From: Sphingopyxis sp. HIX
GTDB lineage: Bacteria > Pseudomonadota > Alphaproteobacteria > Sphingomonadales > Sphingomonadaceae
NCBI RefSeq assembly: GCF_001468285.1
Contig: NZ_LNSB01000013.1
Span: forward strand, 1 to 64,000
DNA length: 64,000 nt
Direction: 5' to 3'
This document shows positions 50,312 to 59,352 of this stretch, piece by piece. Positions within the stretch are counted from its first letter, which is position 1. Each line of letters starts with the position of its first letter. The translations under genes were made by a program, and so were the position numbers. A model generated the notes under the pieces. It saw only the letters and a list, made by a program, of their open reading frames with translations, was not told the DNA's origin and made no database searches.

Positions 50312-51082
50312 ATGATGCGTTTTACGGGAAAGAGCGTGCTGATCACCGGCGCCGCGCGCGGCATCGGCCTCGCCGCGGCGCAGGAATTCGCACGCGAGGG
50401 GGCGTCGGTGACGATCACCGATATCGACCTCGATGAAGCCGAGGCGGCGGCGGCGGCGATCCGCGGCGAAGGGCTGAAGGCCGAAGCGCGGCGGCAGGAC
50501 GTCGCCGACGAAGCGGCGTGGGACGCGCTGATCGCCGATATCGCCGCGCGCGACGGCGGGCTCGACATCCTCGTCAACAACGCCGGCATGGGTTTCCTGA
50601 AATCGGTCGTCGATACGGGCCTTGCCGAATGGCGGCGGCTGATGGCGGTCAACCTCGAAAGCGTGTTCCTCGGCACCCGCGCCGCGATCAAGGCGATGAA
50701 GGACAAGGGCGGCGTCATCGTCAACGTCGCCTCGATCGCGGCGAACGTCGCCGAGCCGCTCTTCCCCGCATACAACGCCAGCAAGGCCGGGGTCGCGATG
50801 TTCACCAAGGCCGCCGCGGTCGATTGCGCGCGCAAGGGCTGGCCGGTGCGCATCAACTCGCTCCACCCCGGCTATTGCGAGACCAAGCTCGTCGTCGACG
50901 CGGTCGGTGCGCTCGGCGACGAGGCCGCGGGTTTCGCCGCCGCCACCGCCGCCGCGATCCCGATGGGACGCATGGCGACGCCGTACGAGATCGCGCGGCC
51001 GCTGCTGTTCCTGGCGAGCGACGACGCGGCGTACATGTGCGGCAACGAACTGATCGTCGACGGCGGCTACACCGCGGTCTGA
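50312..51082 (+). CDS. Short-chain dehydrogenase/reductase
   Basis: A 256-residue classical SDR: TGAARGIG at the nucleotide site, NNAGMGF, the catalytic Ser in NVASIAANV, and YNASKAG (Tyr-x3-Lys). The C-terminal ELIVDGGYTAV is typical of hydroxysteroid or cyclic-alcohol dehydrogenases. It probably oxidises a hydroxyl of the compound imported by the upstream receptor. AAGGA precedes the ATG; an ATG one codon later is also possible. Confidence 0.87.
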   Translation: MMRFTGKSVLITGAARGIGLAAAQEFAREGASVTITDIDLDEAEAAAAAIRGEGLKAEARRQDVADEAAWDALIADIAARDGGLDILVNNAGMGFLKSVVDTGLAEWRRLMAVNLESVFLGTRAAIKAMKDKGGVIVNVASIAANVAEPLFPAYNASKAGVAMFTKAAAVDCARKGWPVRINSLHPGYCETKLVVDAVGALGDEAAGFAAATAAAIPMGRMATPYEIARPLLFLASDDAAYMCGNELIVDGGYTAV

Positions 51083-51113
51083 CGCTGACAAATCAACGAA
51101 AAGGGAAGAGGAC

Positions 51114-52235
51114 ATGAGCAAGAAACCGGTCATCGTCTATGGCGCATCGGGCTACACCGGGCGCCTCGTCTGCGAATATCTGCGCGAGCTGGGCATCCCC
51201 TTCATCGCCGCGGGGCGCGACAAGAAGCGCGTGCAGGAAGTGATGGACAAGGTCCCGGGCATCGAAACCGCCGACTATGAAGTCGCCGAGGTCGAGCATG
51301 ATGTCGCGGCGCTGACGAAGCTGTTCAAGGGCGCGAGCGTCGTGTGCAACATGGTCGGCCCCTTCATCAAATATGGCCCCGAGGCGGTCGAGGCGTGCCT
51401 GGCCGCGGGCTGCCATTATCTCGACACCACCGGCGAGCAGGACTGGATGATGCTGGCGCAGGAAAAATGGGGCGACGCCTTCGCGAAGAAGGGCCTGCTG
51501 CTCTCGCCCTGCGTCGCGCATATGTACACCACCGGCGAGATCGCCGCGAATATCGCGCTCGAGACGATGCCCGGGCTCGACACGCTCGACATGCTCGTGC
51601 TGTGGAAGGGTTTTCCCACTTATGCCTCGGTCCAGACGATCTTCACCATCCTCAAGGCCGACTGGTATTATCTCGAGAACAACCAATATGTGCAGTGGCC
51701 GACGCTGACGACGACCGAGTGCCAGGTCCCCGGCCAGCACGCCACCGCGCTCACCCTGCCGTGGGGCGGCACCTCGCATCCCTTGTGGTTCAAGAACGAT
51801 CCGCGCGTCTCCACGGTCAAGGTCTATGGCGGCGTCTTCGCGCGCGAGGTGATGGACAATGTGGTCAATATGACCAAGATGATCGACACCGACATCAAGC
51901 CGCTGCCGTTCAAGGAACAGGAGGCGGCGCTCGCCAAGATGGCCGAATCGGTGCAGGGCGACATGCCGCCGCGCGAGAATCCGCGGCTCAACACCAGCAT
52001 CGATTCGGTCTATGCCTCGGGTCCGCTCGGCCGCGTCCATGTGCTGCTTCACGGCAATTGCAACTATAAGCAGACCGGGCTGATGCAGGCCTGGGCCGCC
52101 GCCAACCTGCTCCAGCAGGCGCCGCGCCGTACCGGCTTCGCTTCGGCGTGCCAGGCCTTCGGGCATCGCGAGATCCTCGGCACCTTGCGCCAGTTCGGGC
52201 TGGTGCTGAAACCGATCGTCACGGTCAACGACTGA
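51114..52235 (+). CDS. Saccharopine dehydrogenase-like oxidoreductase
   Basis: A 373-residue NAD(P)-dependent protein with a Rossmann start VIVYGASGYTGRLVCEYLRE (GxxGxxG about 9-15) and the saccharopine-dehydrogenase/trans-acting enoyl reductase layout: NMVGPFIKYGPEAVEACLAA, then YLDTTGEQDW. The family reduces or oxidises diverse substrates, so the reaction is open; in this operon it presumably acts on the same ligand as the SDR. The ribosome site AAGGGAAGAGG is strong. Confidence 0.8.
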   Translation: MSKKPVIVYGASGYTGRLVCEYLRELGIPFIAAGRDKKRVQEVMDKVPGIETADYEVAEVEHDVAALTKLFKGASVVCNMVGPFIKYGPEAVEACLAAGCHYLDTTGEQDWMMLAQEKWGDAFAKKGLLLSPCVAHMYTTGEIAANIALETMPGLDTLDMLVLWKGFPTYASVQTIFTILKADWYYLENNQYVQWPTLTTTECQVPGQHATALTLPWGGTSHPLWFKNDPRVSTVKVYGGVFAREVMDNVVNMTKMIDTDIKPLPFKEQEAALAKMAESVQGDMPPRENPRLNTSIDSVYASGPLGRVHVLLHGNCNYKQTGLMQAWAAANLLQQAPRRTGFASACQAFGHREILGTLRQFGLVLKPIVTVND

Positions 52236-52248
52236 GGAGGTGGGACCA

Positions 52249-53793
52249 ATGCGGTTGGTCGACTGGCTCGACAAAGGGGCGTCGCTCGGCGCCGACGCGC
52301 CCTGCCTGACGATGGACGGGCAGAGCCTGTCCTATGCCGAGGTTCAGGCGCTGACGCACCGCGTCGCGCGCGGCCTCGACGCGTCGGGCATCCTGCCCGG
52401 CCAGCATGTCGCGATCCTGTCGGGCAACGACCCCACCGCCTTCGCCTGCGTCTTCGCCATCTCGCGCGCCGCCGCGGTCTGGTGCCCGATCAACCCGCGC
52501 AACGAGGCGGCCGAAAACGCCTATGTGCTCGACAATTTCGACTGCACCGCGCTGATCTTTCATTCGAAGTTCGCCGACCTCGTCGACGAACTGCGCGGCC
52601 AATTGCCCAAGTTGAAGCTGCTCGTCTGCCTCGACGCCGAACAGGATTTCGCGCCGTCGCTGGCCGAGTGGCTGGCGGGCGTCGACGCCAGTCCCTTCGC
52701 GGCGGCGCCCGTCAGCGACCTCGCGATGCTGCCCGGCACCGGCGGCACCACGGGCCACCCCAAGGGGGTGATGCTGACCAATCGCAACCTCGAGGCGATG
52801 ACCGCGCTGACGCTGATGGGTTATCCCTTCGCGGGGCGCCCCGTCTATCTCGCGATGGCGCCGCTCACCCATGCGGCAGGCGTGCTCACCTTCCCGATCA
52901 TGGCGCACGGCGGCGAGGTCGTGATCATGCCCTATCCCGACATCGGCGAATTTCTCGCGCTCGCCTCGCGCCACGGCGCGACGCACAGCTTCCTGCCGCC
53001 GACCTTGATCTACATGCTGCTCGACCACCCGGCGCTGCCCGCGACCGATCTCTCTTCCATGCTTTGCTTCTGGTACGGCGCCGCGCCGATCTCGCCCGCG
53101 CGGCTCGAGGAAGCGATCGCCAAGCTCGGCCCGGTGATGGCGCAGCTCTTCGGTCAGACCGAGGCGCCGATGATGATCTCGATGATGGCGCCGAAGGACC
53201 ATCTGAACCCCGACGGTTCGGTCGCGCGCCACCGCCTGTCCTCTGCGGGCAAGCCCGGTCCGCTCGTCCGCGTCGCGATCCTCGACAGCGAGGGCCGCGA
53301 ACTGCCGCAGGGCGAGCGCGGCGAGATCGTCGTGCGCGGCAGCCTGGTCATGGACGGCTATTACAAGAACCCCACAGCCACCGCCGAAGCCACCGTGGAC
53401 GGCTGGCACCGCACCGGCGACATCGGCTATCTCGACCCCGACAATTTCCTGTTCATCGTCGACCGCGCCAAGGACATGATCATCACCGGCGGCTTCAACG
53501 TCTATTCGGCCGAGGTCGAGGCGGCGCTGCTCGCGCACCCCGCGGTGCAGGACGGCGCGGTGTTCGGCCTGCCCGACGACAAATGGGGCGAGCGCGTCTG
53601 CGCCGTGGTCCAGCTGCGCGCCGGGCAGGACGCCGACCCGCAGGAGATCATCGCCTCGGTGAAGGCCGCGATCGGCAGCGTCAAGGCGCCCAAGGAGCTC
53701 GAAATCTGGCCCGACCTGCCGCGCTCGAAGGTCGGCAAGGTGCTCAAGAAGGATATTCGCGCCGCGAAGCTGGCGGCGGCGAACGACGCCTGA
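52249..53793 (+). CDS. Acyl-CoA ligase (AMP-dependent synthetase)
   Basis: A 514-residue ANL-superfamily enzyme. The phosphate-binding loop is LPGTGGTTGHPKGVML (about 161-176), the A5 block LFGQTEAPMM, the hinge GWHRTGDIGYLDPDNFLFIVDRAKDMI, and the C-terminal lysine block PRSKVGKVLKKDIR. It should activate a carboxylic acid with ATP and CoA, committing the imported compound to degradation. I used ATG 52249 because GAGGAGG is eight bases before it; the GTG at 52240 is inside that site. The preceding stop is 13 bases upstream. Confidence 0.88.
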   Translation: MRLVDWLDKGASLGADAPCLTMDGQSLSYAEVQALTHRVARGLDASGILPGQHVAILSGNDPTAFACVFAISRAAAVWCPINPRNEAAENAYVLDNFDCTALIFHSKFADLVDELRGQLPKLKLLVCLDAEQDFAPSLAEWLAGVDASPFAAAPVSDLAMLPGTGGTTGHPKGVMLTNRNLEAMTALTLMGYPFAGRPVYLAMAPLTHAAGVLTFPIMAHGGEVVIMPYPDIGEFLALASRHGATHSFLPPTLIYMLLDHPALPATDLSSMLCFWYGAAPISPARLEEAIAKLGPVMAQLFGQTEAPMMISMMAPKDHLNPDGSVARHRLSSAGKPGPLVRVAILDSEGRELPQGERGEIVVRGSLVMDGYYKNPTATAEATVDGWHRTGDIGYLDPDNFLFIVDRAKDMIITGGFNVYSAEVEAALLAHPAVQDGAVFGLPDDKWGERVCAVVQLRAGQDADPQEIIASVKAAIGSVKAPKELEIWPDLPRSKVGKVLKKDIRAAKLAAANDA

Positions 53794-53799
53794 AGCGCG

Positions 53800-54276
53800 T
53801 CACTCCTCCTCGGGTTTCGCGCGCCGCCGCTCCCAGAAGCTCTCGACGAACCCCAGCACGGTCAGCATCACAAAGCTGATCACGCTTGCGATCGCCACCA
53901 GCGGCCATTGCGCCGCACCGCACGCGACCCCGATCACCGCCGCGAGCCACAGATGCGCCGCGGTGGTGAGGTTCTTCACCTCGCCCTTGCTGAACACGAT
54001 CAGTCCCGCCCCGATGATCCCGATGAAGGCGCCCGTCGCCTCGAAGATACGCAGCGGGTCGGCGCGGTCGCCGCCGATCTGGCCATAGAGCGAAATCATC
54101 GACACCGTCATCGCCGCCGCGGCGAAGCAGATCAGCCCATGCGTGCGAAACCCCGCCTCGTGCCCGCGCACCTCGCGGTCGAGCCCGAGCAGCAAACCCA
54201 ACACGGCGGCGACCCCGAGCCGCGACAGGAGGTCCAGATCGATCCAGTGGACGAGTATCGGCGCGTTGAGTTCCAT
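53800..54276 (-). CDS. MgtC/SapB family membrane protein
   Basis: A 158-residue inner-membrane protein with about four helices: VAAVLGLLLGLDREVRGHEAGFRTHGL (the MgtC/SapB signature), FAAAAMTVSMISLYG, FIGIIGAGLIVF and HLWLAAVIGVACGAAQWPLVAIASVISFVML. The family includes MgtC, linked to magnesium starvation and virulence, but most members are uncharacterised. The start ATG 54276 gives MELNAPILVHWIDLDLL. It converges on the acyl-CoA ligase with six bases between stops. Confidence 0.83.
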   Translation of the reverse strand: MELNAPILVHWIDLDLLSRLGVAAVLGLLLGLDREVRGHEAGFRTHGLICFAAAAMTVSMISLYGQIGGDRADPLRIFEATGAFIGIIGAGLIVFSKGEVKNLTTAAHLWLAAVIGVACGAAQWPLVAIASVISFVMLTVLGFVESFWERRRAKPEEE

Positions 54277-54509
54277 CGCCGGGGATAGCGCGGCAGAAGG
54301 CGAAGGGTTCCGCGCGGGCGGTGCCGATATGACCGACCTTGACAGGATTGTCGAACGAGCCGAGGCGCACGCGTTCGGGTGGGCGTCAAAGGACGGCCGT
54401 GGCCTTGAGGAGGCGCGACGCGCGATGCACGTTTGTTCAAGGCTTTGGCGCACCCGCCGGATAATGCCTTCATCGGCGCCGCGTCTGCCGCAATAATGGG
54501 AATAATCCG

Positions 54510-55271
54510 GTGATCGATCCGTGGACGATATTCGTGGCCGCTGGTGCAGGCTTGCTTGGCGGCGCAATGAACGCGCTAGCGGGTGGCGGCACTTTCGCGA
54601 CGCTGCCCGCGCTGATCGCGCTCGGGCTGCCGGCGAATATCGCCAACGCCACCTCGAATGTCGCCCTCCTCCCCGGCGCGGGGACGAGCGCCTGGGCCTA
54701 TCGGAACGAACTCGGGCCGGTTGCCGGCCTGTCGGTCCGGTTGCTCGCGGCACTGACCTTCGTCTTCGGGCTGGTCGGCAGCCTGCTCCTCGTGCTCACG
54801 CCGACCGAGACCTTCGACATCCTCATTCCATGGTTGCTGCTCTTTGCCTTCGTCATGATGGCTTTCGGCAAGCGCGCAGCCGACTGGCTGCATGCGCGGG
54901 TCACGATCGGGCGGCCGACGCTGGTCGCGGTACAGGCGCTGCTCGGCATCTATGGCGGCTATTTCGGCGGCGGCGTGGGGCTCATCACCACGGCGCTCTA
55001 CGGGCTGCTCGCCAATATCCAGCCGCGCGAGCTGTTCGCGATCCGCACCGCAATGCTGGCGGTCGCGAACCTCGCCGCGGCGCTGGTTTTCATCGGTTTC
55101 GCGATGGTCTGGTGGTGGGCGTGCCTGCCCATGCTGCTGGGCTCGATCGTCGGCGGCTGGCTGGGGGCAATCGTCGGCAAGCGGCTCACCCACCGCGTCG
55201 TCCGCGTCTGGACGCTGCTGATCACCGGCGCCACCACCATCGTCTTTTTCCTGCGCGCCTACGGCGGTTGA
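54510..55271 (+). CDS. TSUP/TauE family permease
   Basis: A 253-residue inner-membrane protein with about eight helices and the internal duplication typical of TSUP (TauE/SafE) transporters: GAGLLGGAMNALAGGGTFATLPALIALGLP in the first half and ALLGIYGGYFGGGVGLITTALYG in the second. The family exports or imports small organic anions such as sulfite-related compounds. The start is GTG 54510 after a 233-base gene-free gap in which I see no clear promoter. The substrate is unknown. Confidence 0.83.
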   Translation: MIDPWTIFVAAGAGLLGGAMNALAGGGTFATLPALIALGLPANIANATSNVALLPGAGTSAWAYRNELGPVAGLSVRLLAALTFVFGLVGSLLLVLTPTETFDILIPWLLLFAFVMMAFGKRAADWLHARVTIGRPTLVAVQALLGIYGGYFGGGVGLITTALYGLLANIQPRELFAIRTAMLAVANLAAALVFIGFAMVWWWACLPMLLGSIVGGWLGAIVGKRLTHRVVRVWTLLITGATTIVFFLRAYGG

Positions 55272-55337
55272 GCGGCCCGGCTGGCCAGGGTCAGGACGGC
55301 CCGGCCACCGTGCCGATGAACGCGCGGCGGCCCAGCA

Positions 55338-56363
55338 TCAGGCGGTTGGCGCGCGATCGTAGACCAGACGGAAGCCGACATTGCTGGTGCCGAGGCCGGG
55401 GTCGCGGCCCTGCCGCGAGGCCGGGCGGTAACGCTGGCAATAGTTTGGTGCGCAGAGATAGCTGCCGCCCTTCACGGTGCGCGACGGCATCCCGGGGTTG
55501 AGCGGGTCATAGGCCGAGCCTTCGTCGGGGCCTTTCGGATTGTCCTGGTCGTCGGGGTTGTGCCCCGGCTTGAAGAAATCCGACGTCACTTCCCAGACAT
55601 TGCCGACCATGTCGTAGAGGCCGTTCGCGTTGGGCTGGTAGCAGCCGACCGGCGCGACACCCTTGAACCCGTCGCTCTCGGCATTGTAGTTCGGGAAGGC
55701 GCCCTGCCAGCTGTTCGCCTCTTCGGGCTGGACATTTTTCGACCGCTTGCCGGCGCTCGCCGCATATTCCCACTCGGCCTCGGTCGGGATGCGTCCTCCC
55801 GCCCATTTGGCATAAGCGGCCATATCGTCCCATGCGAGATGGACGACGGGCTCGTTCGCCACCTGATCGGGTCCCGTCGGCCCATGGGGCTTTTTCCAAT
55901 TCGCGCCAGGGACATATTTCCACCAGTCGGCGTAATTATTCGACGGGAAATCGGGCGGTGTGAATACCGCCGACCCCGCCTTCAGCATGTCGGCCGGGAT
56001 CTGTTCGACGGGAACCTGGAACTGCTTCGGATCGACGGGCTTTTCGGCGACGGTGACATAGCCGGTCGCCTTGACGAAGGCCGCGAACTGCCGGTTGGTC
56101 ACCTCGTGCGGGTCGATCCAGAAGCCCGCGACCGTCGTTTTGCGCACCGGCCCTTCCTCGTCATAGACATCGTCCTCGCCCATTTCGAACGTCCCGCCGG
56201 CAAGCTTGACCGGCGTGTCGGCAATCGCCGGGCATTTGCGTTGCGTCGCGGCAGCGGCGACCTGCTTGCCGTCGCCCGCCGCGCCGTCGCCGCAGGCGGA
56301 AAGAGCAAGGAGCGAGGCGGTCAGCGTCAGCGCGCCGAGGGATGCGGAAGGCTTGAAGGACAT
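55338..56363 (-). CDS. Formylglycine-generating-enzyme (SUMF1)-like lipoprotein
   Basis: A 341-residue protein with a lipobox LSAC (signal peptide ending near residue 24) and an FGE-sulfatase domain: GGTFEMGEDDVYDEEGP, WIDPHEVTNRQFAAFV, PTEAEWEYAA, MVGNVWEV, and the C-terminal GGSYLCAPNYCQRYRPASR. The two cysteines in that last block are five residues apart, the same spacing as the active-site pair of true formylglycine-generating enzymes, unlike many FGE-fold proteins that lack them. The lipid anchor places it in the periplasm or outer membrane. No sulfatase is in the window. I took ATG 56363; a GTG three codons earlier is possible. Confidence 0.82.
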   Translation of the reverse strand: MSFKPSASLGALTLTASLLALSACGDGAAGDGKQVAAAATQRKCPAIADTPVKLAGGTFEMGEDDVYDEEGPVRKTTVAGFWIDPHEVTNRQFAAFVKATGYVTVAEKPVDPKQFQVPVEQIPADMLKAGSAVFTPPDFPSNNYADWWKYVPGANWKKPHGPTGPDQVANEPVVHLAWDDMAAYAKWAGGRIPTEAEWEYAASAGKRSKNVQPEEANSWQGAFPNYNAESDGFKGVAPVGCYQPNANGLYDMVGNVWEVTSDFFKPGHNPDDQDNPKGPDEGSAYDPLNPGMPSRTVKGGSYLCAPNYCQRYRPASRQGRDPGLGTSNVGFRLVYDRAPTA

Positions 56364-56582
56364 GAAGATCACCAGCGAATGATTTGTGGGAACCAGGCGA
56401 ACCCAAGCTGAACGGACAGGTCTTGCCGGTCAATGGGCGGAAGCGGTCGTGGCCGGCACTATTGTACGCGCTCGGGAAGCTCCCGCCGCTACAGCAAAGC
56501 AGGCGAGCAGCACCACGGGTTGAGCGGTTGCAGGCGAATTGCACCTTGCAGACCCATACCATCGATATGCTTGAAAGATATC

Positions 56583-56659
56583 TGGTAGCGGAGGAGGGAC
56601 TCGAACCCCCGACACGCGGATTATGATTCCGCTGCTCTAACCTGCTGAGCTACTCCGCC
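56583..56659 (-). tRNA. tRNA-Met (anticodon CAU), elongator type
   Basis: Read on the minus strand from 56659: GGCGGAG pairs with CTCCGCT (first pair G-U), the anticodon stem GCGGA/TCCGC encloses ATCATAA giving CAT, the T-loop is GGTTCGAGTCC, the discriminator is A and CCA is encoded at 56585-56583. The first pair is a G-U pair and the body is of elongator-Met type rather than initiator; tRNA-Ile2 with a modified C34 is the alternative. Confidence 0.93.
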
Positions 56660-56720
56660 CCGAAAGGCCGCCCCTGCGGGCGAGCAGCGCCTATAGGCAG
56701 GCGGCGGGGTCTGGTCAATA

Positions 56721-57278
56721 TCATCTGCGCGGCCCCCGGAAATTGCGGGCGAAGGCGCTTTCCCACGGGCCGCCGCGGTAGTGATGCGCGGCGAGTCCCG
56801 CGACGATCAGCGGGCGCGGGCGGAAATCGCGGGCGAGGTCGGCCTGCAAGGCATGCGCGGCCTTCGCCGTCACCTTGTTCTGGACGGTGATGTGGAGTTT
56901 GGGCGTGCCGCGGTCCTGCGCGGTGAGCATGCCGGCAAAATGGTCGGCGATGCGCGCACGGATTTCGAGCAGTTCGGGACTGTCGATGCGGAAGGCGGTG
57001 CCGTTCCCCAGCGAATAAACCTCGGCCAGCCGCGCCGCGGGCGGGGGCGTGTCGGCGGCGATGGCGCGGATCAGGCCTTCGAGCTCGGCGAGCGCCGAGG
57101 GCGGGAGCTGGTGGAAGAGCGTGATATGCGCGGCGAGATGATTACGCTCGGGCGGGAAATTTGCGGTGCGGAGCGTGTCGAAGAGATGCTGGTCGGCCGC
57201 ACCCATCGTCGCAGTCACGATGATGGGCGCGGCGCCAGAGACCCGGTCGGGAGGGGGGATGACCGGATCGCCTGTCAC
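56721..57278 (-). CDS. 2'-5' RNA ligase/LigT-like protein
   Basis: A 185-residue 2H phosphoesterase-fold protein with both His-x-Thr motifs: HITLF (about 52) and HITVQNK (about 135), the pair that coordinates the phosphate in LigT and cyclic-phosphodiesterases. The family opens or closes 2',3'- or 2',5'-phosphodiester bonds in RNA, though many members are uncharacterised. The start is uncertain: I used GTG 57278, because the family's first strand (PIIVTATM) follows; the frame upstream to 57380 has only a TTG. Confidence 0.7.
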   Translation of the reverse strand: MTGDPVIPPPDRVSGAAPIIVTATMGAADQHLFDTLRTANFPPERNHLAAHITLFHQLPPSALAELEGLIRAIAADTPPPAARLAEVYSLGNGTAFRIDSPELLEIRARIADHFAGMLTAQDRGTPKLHITVQNKVTAKAAHALQADLARDFRPRPLIVAGLAAHHYRGGPWESAFARNFRGPRR

Positions 57279-57436
57279 GAGCAAAGATGGGCGCGGCAAG
57301 CGGGAGGGGGATGGCCGTCGTCCATGGGACACTCTGTCTCGCTCGCCACCCAAATGGCTAATCCCGCGGAAAATCGCCAATCGAAAAAGTGCATGACAAT
57401 AATCGTATAAGGCGATGACATATTATTATCCGGGCC

Positions 57437-58189
57437 TTAGCCGCTGTTCCAATGCGCTTTCAGCGCCGCGGCGACCGCATCGGGGCGCTCGGCGATGGCC
57501 CAATGGCCGGCCTTTTCGATCACCGTCAGCGGCGTGCCGGTGTTCGCGGCATAGCGCTGCGCGACCGACAGATCGACATAGGGATCGCCCTCGCCCCAGA
57601 TCAGTGCACCCTTCGCGGGGAGCTTCGCGATGTCGAGCGCCCAGTCGTGCGCGAAGCTCAGCCCCTTGGCCGAGCGGTAGAGCTTGAGGATCGCGCGGCG
57701 CTTGTCCTTGTTCGCCCATTGCGCCGCTTCCTCCTCTGCGATGTCGGCGGGCATGCCGGCGGCGGCGAGCCCCTCGGCGAGCTTGGCGGGCTTGCTCAGC
57801 GCCATGAACAGCTCGCCGAGGATCGGCGTGTTCCAGATGCGCGCGAGGCGGTGGCCGCGATAGTCGGGCTCGATCACCGCGTTCGAAATCGCCCAGCTGC
57901 GGATGAGGTCGGGGCGCAGCATCGCGACGCGCTGTGCGATCAGCGCGCCCCAGTCGTGGCCGACGATATCGATCGGCCCGTGCCGCGCGACCAAGGCCTC
58001 GGCCTGCCCCACCGCCCAGCCGGCATAGGCCTCCTTGGTTGCGGCAAAGCCCGCGGGGAGCGGGCCGGTGAAGCCGGGCAGCGCCGGAACCGCGACGGGC
58101 GTGTCGCCGAGCCCCAGCGCGGCAAGCAGGGGCTGCCAGATCAGCGGGCTGTCGGGGACGCCGTGGAGAAAGAGTTTCGCGGTGGTCAT
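57437..58189 (-). CDS. Alpha/beta hydrolase, haloalkane-dehalogenase/epoxide-hydrolase type
   Basis: A 250-residue hydrolase without signal peptide: oxyanion HGVPDSPLIW, nucleophile Asp in GHDWGALIA (an Asp nucleophile, not Ser), catalytic Asp in WGEGDPYVD and His in AGHWAIAERP. The Asp nucleophile points to haloalkane dehalogenase or epoxide hydrolase activity, which cannot be separated by sequence here. Only four bases separate it from the kelch lipoprotein stop. Confidence 0.82.
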   Translation of the reverse strand: MTTAKLFLHGVPDSPLIWQPLLAALGLGDTPVAVPALPGFTGPLPAGFAATKEAYAGWAVGQAEALVARHGPIDIVGHDWGALIAQRVAMLRPDLIRSWAISNAVIEPDYRGHRLARIWNTPILGELFMALSKPAKLAEGLAAAGMPADIAEEEAAQWANKDKRRAILKLYRSAKGLSFAHDWALDIAKLPAKGALIWGEGDPYVDLSVAQRYAANTGTPLTVIEKAGHWAIAERPDAVAAALKAHWNSG

Positions 58190-58193
58190 GGCG

Positions 58194-59330
58194 CTATCCC
58201 TTCGGCAGATGGACGATCCAGCTTTGCGCGGTCGGCTCGATCCGTCCCTCGCGATAGCCGCCCGCGAGCAAGGCGGTGTTCGCATCGGCGCGGACCAGCG
58301 TCATATAATTCCACTGGCCGCCGAGATCGTAATCGAGCCGCCGACCGGCGCCGGTCGCGATGTCGAAAATCTCGGGCGCGCTATCGCCCGCCGCGACGAG
58401 GACGCGGCCCCCGGGAAGCAGCAGCAGCCCGTCGCCGATCTTGAAGCGCGGATCGGCGAGATGGCCCGCGGGGACGAAGCGGCCCGCCGCGACGTCGTAG
58501 CGCTCGACCGAGCGGAGCTTGCCGCCATAGTCGCGGATGTCCGAGCCGCCGACAACGAGCACGTCGCCGTTCGCGAGGCGCACCGCGCCATGCTTGTAGC
58601 GGCCCTCGGCGAGATTCCCTGCCGCGGCGAAGCGCCCGGTTGCGGGGTCGAAGATCTCGGCACTGGCGAGGGCGCGGCGCGGTTCGCGGTCGGGGCGACC
58701 GCCGCCGACGATCAGGATACGGCCGTCGGTCAGCAGGGTGCCGGTCGCGCCGCTGCGCGCGGCAGCGAGCGATCCGGTGCGGGTCAGCTTGCCCGTCGCG
58801 GGATCGAAGATTTCGGCGTCGGTGCGGACGTCGCTGCCATCATAGCCGCCGGCGATCAGGATACGGCCGTCGGCGAGCGCGGCGACGGTCGGCGCGTTGC
58901 GCGGCGCGGCCAAGGCGGGACCGGCGACCGAGCGCCCGGTGGCGGGATCGAAGATTTCGGTCGCGGCGCTCACGCGGCCGTTCACCCAGCCGCCGAGGAT
59001 CAGCACCCGGCCATCGGCGAGCGCGGCCGCCGAGGGCTGGATGCGCGGCGCGAGCAGGCGCCCGGTCGCTATGACCGCCATGCCCGGCGCTTCGATGATG
59101 TCGACGGTGGCGCTGGCGGGGCCGGCTTCGCAGCCCGCTTCGACGCAGCCGCCGATGGCGAGCAAGGTGCCGCCGCCCGCCGCGATCAGCTGGTGCGTCG
59201 CGCGCGGCGCGCCGAGGCCGGGGCCCTGCTCGAAACGGACGTCGCTCGCCGCCTTCTCGGCCGCGCCGCCGCCGCTCATGCAGGCAGCGAGCGCAAACGC
59301 CGCGGCGGATAGTCCCAACAGGCGTCGCAT
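58194..59330 (-). CDS. Kelch-repeat lipoprotein
   Basis: A 378-residue secreted protein with a lipobox LAAC (residues about 16-19) and about six repeats of roughly 48 residues with the pattern EIFDPATGR, then G-x-LA-x-AR, then LADGRILIAGG. This is a galactose-oxidase/kelch beta-propeller. The copper-ligand residues of galactose oxidase are not evident, so binding rather than oxidation is more likely. GGAGGG lies seven bases before ATG 59330; ATG 59336 is also possible. Confidence 0.8.
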   Translation of the reverse strand: MRRLLGLSAAAFALAACMSGGGAAEKAASDVRFEQGPGLGAPRATHQLIAAGGGTLLAIGGCVEAGCEAGPASATVDIIEAPGMAVIATGRLLAPRIQPSAAALADGRVLILGGWVNGRVSAATEIFDPATGRSVAGPALAAPRNAPTVAALADGRILIAGGYDGSDVRTDAEIFDPATGKLTRTGSLAAARSGATGTLLTDGRILIVGGGRPDREPRRALASAEIFDPATGRFAAAGNLAEGRYKHGAVRLANGDVLVVGGSDIRDYGGKLRSVERYDVAAGRFVPAGHLADPRFKIGDGLLLLPGGRVLVAAGDSAPEIFDIATGAGRRLDYDLGGQWNYMTLVRADANTALLAGGYREGRIEPTAQSWIVHLPKG

Positions 59331-59352
59331 CGGCATCCCTCCCTCCGCGCGG

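Noticed and set aside
56384-56626. Plus-strand reading frame ending in EEGLEPPTRGL
   Set aside because: Its end is the antisense translation of tRNA-Met at 56583-56659; this tail is a known artefact of frames running into tRNA genes, and the rest has no family-like sequence.
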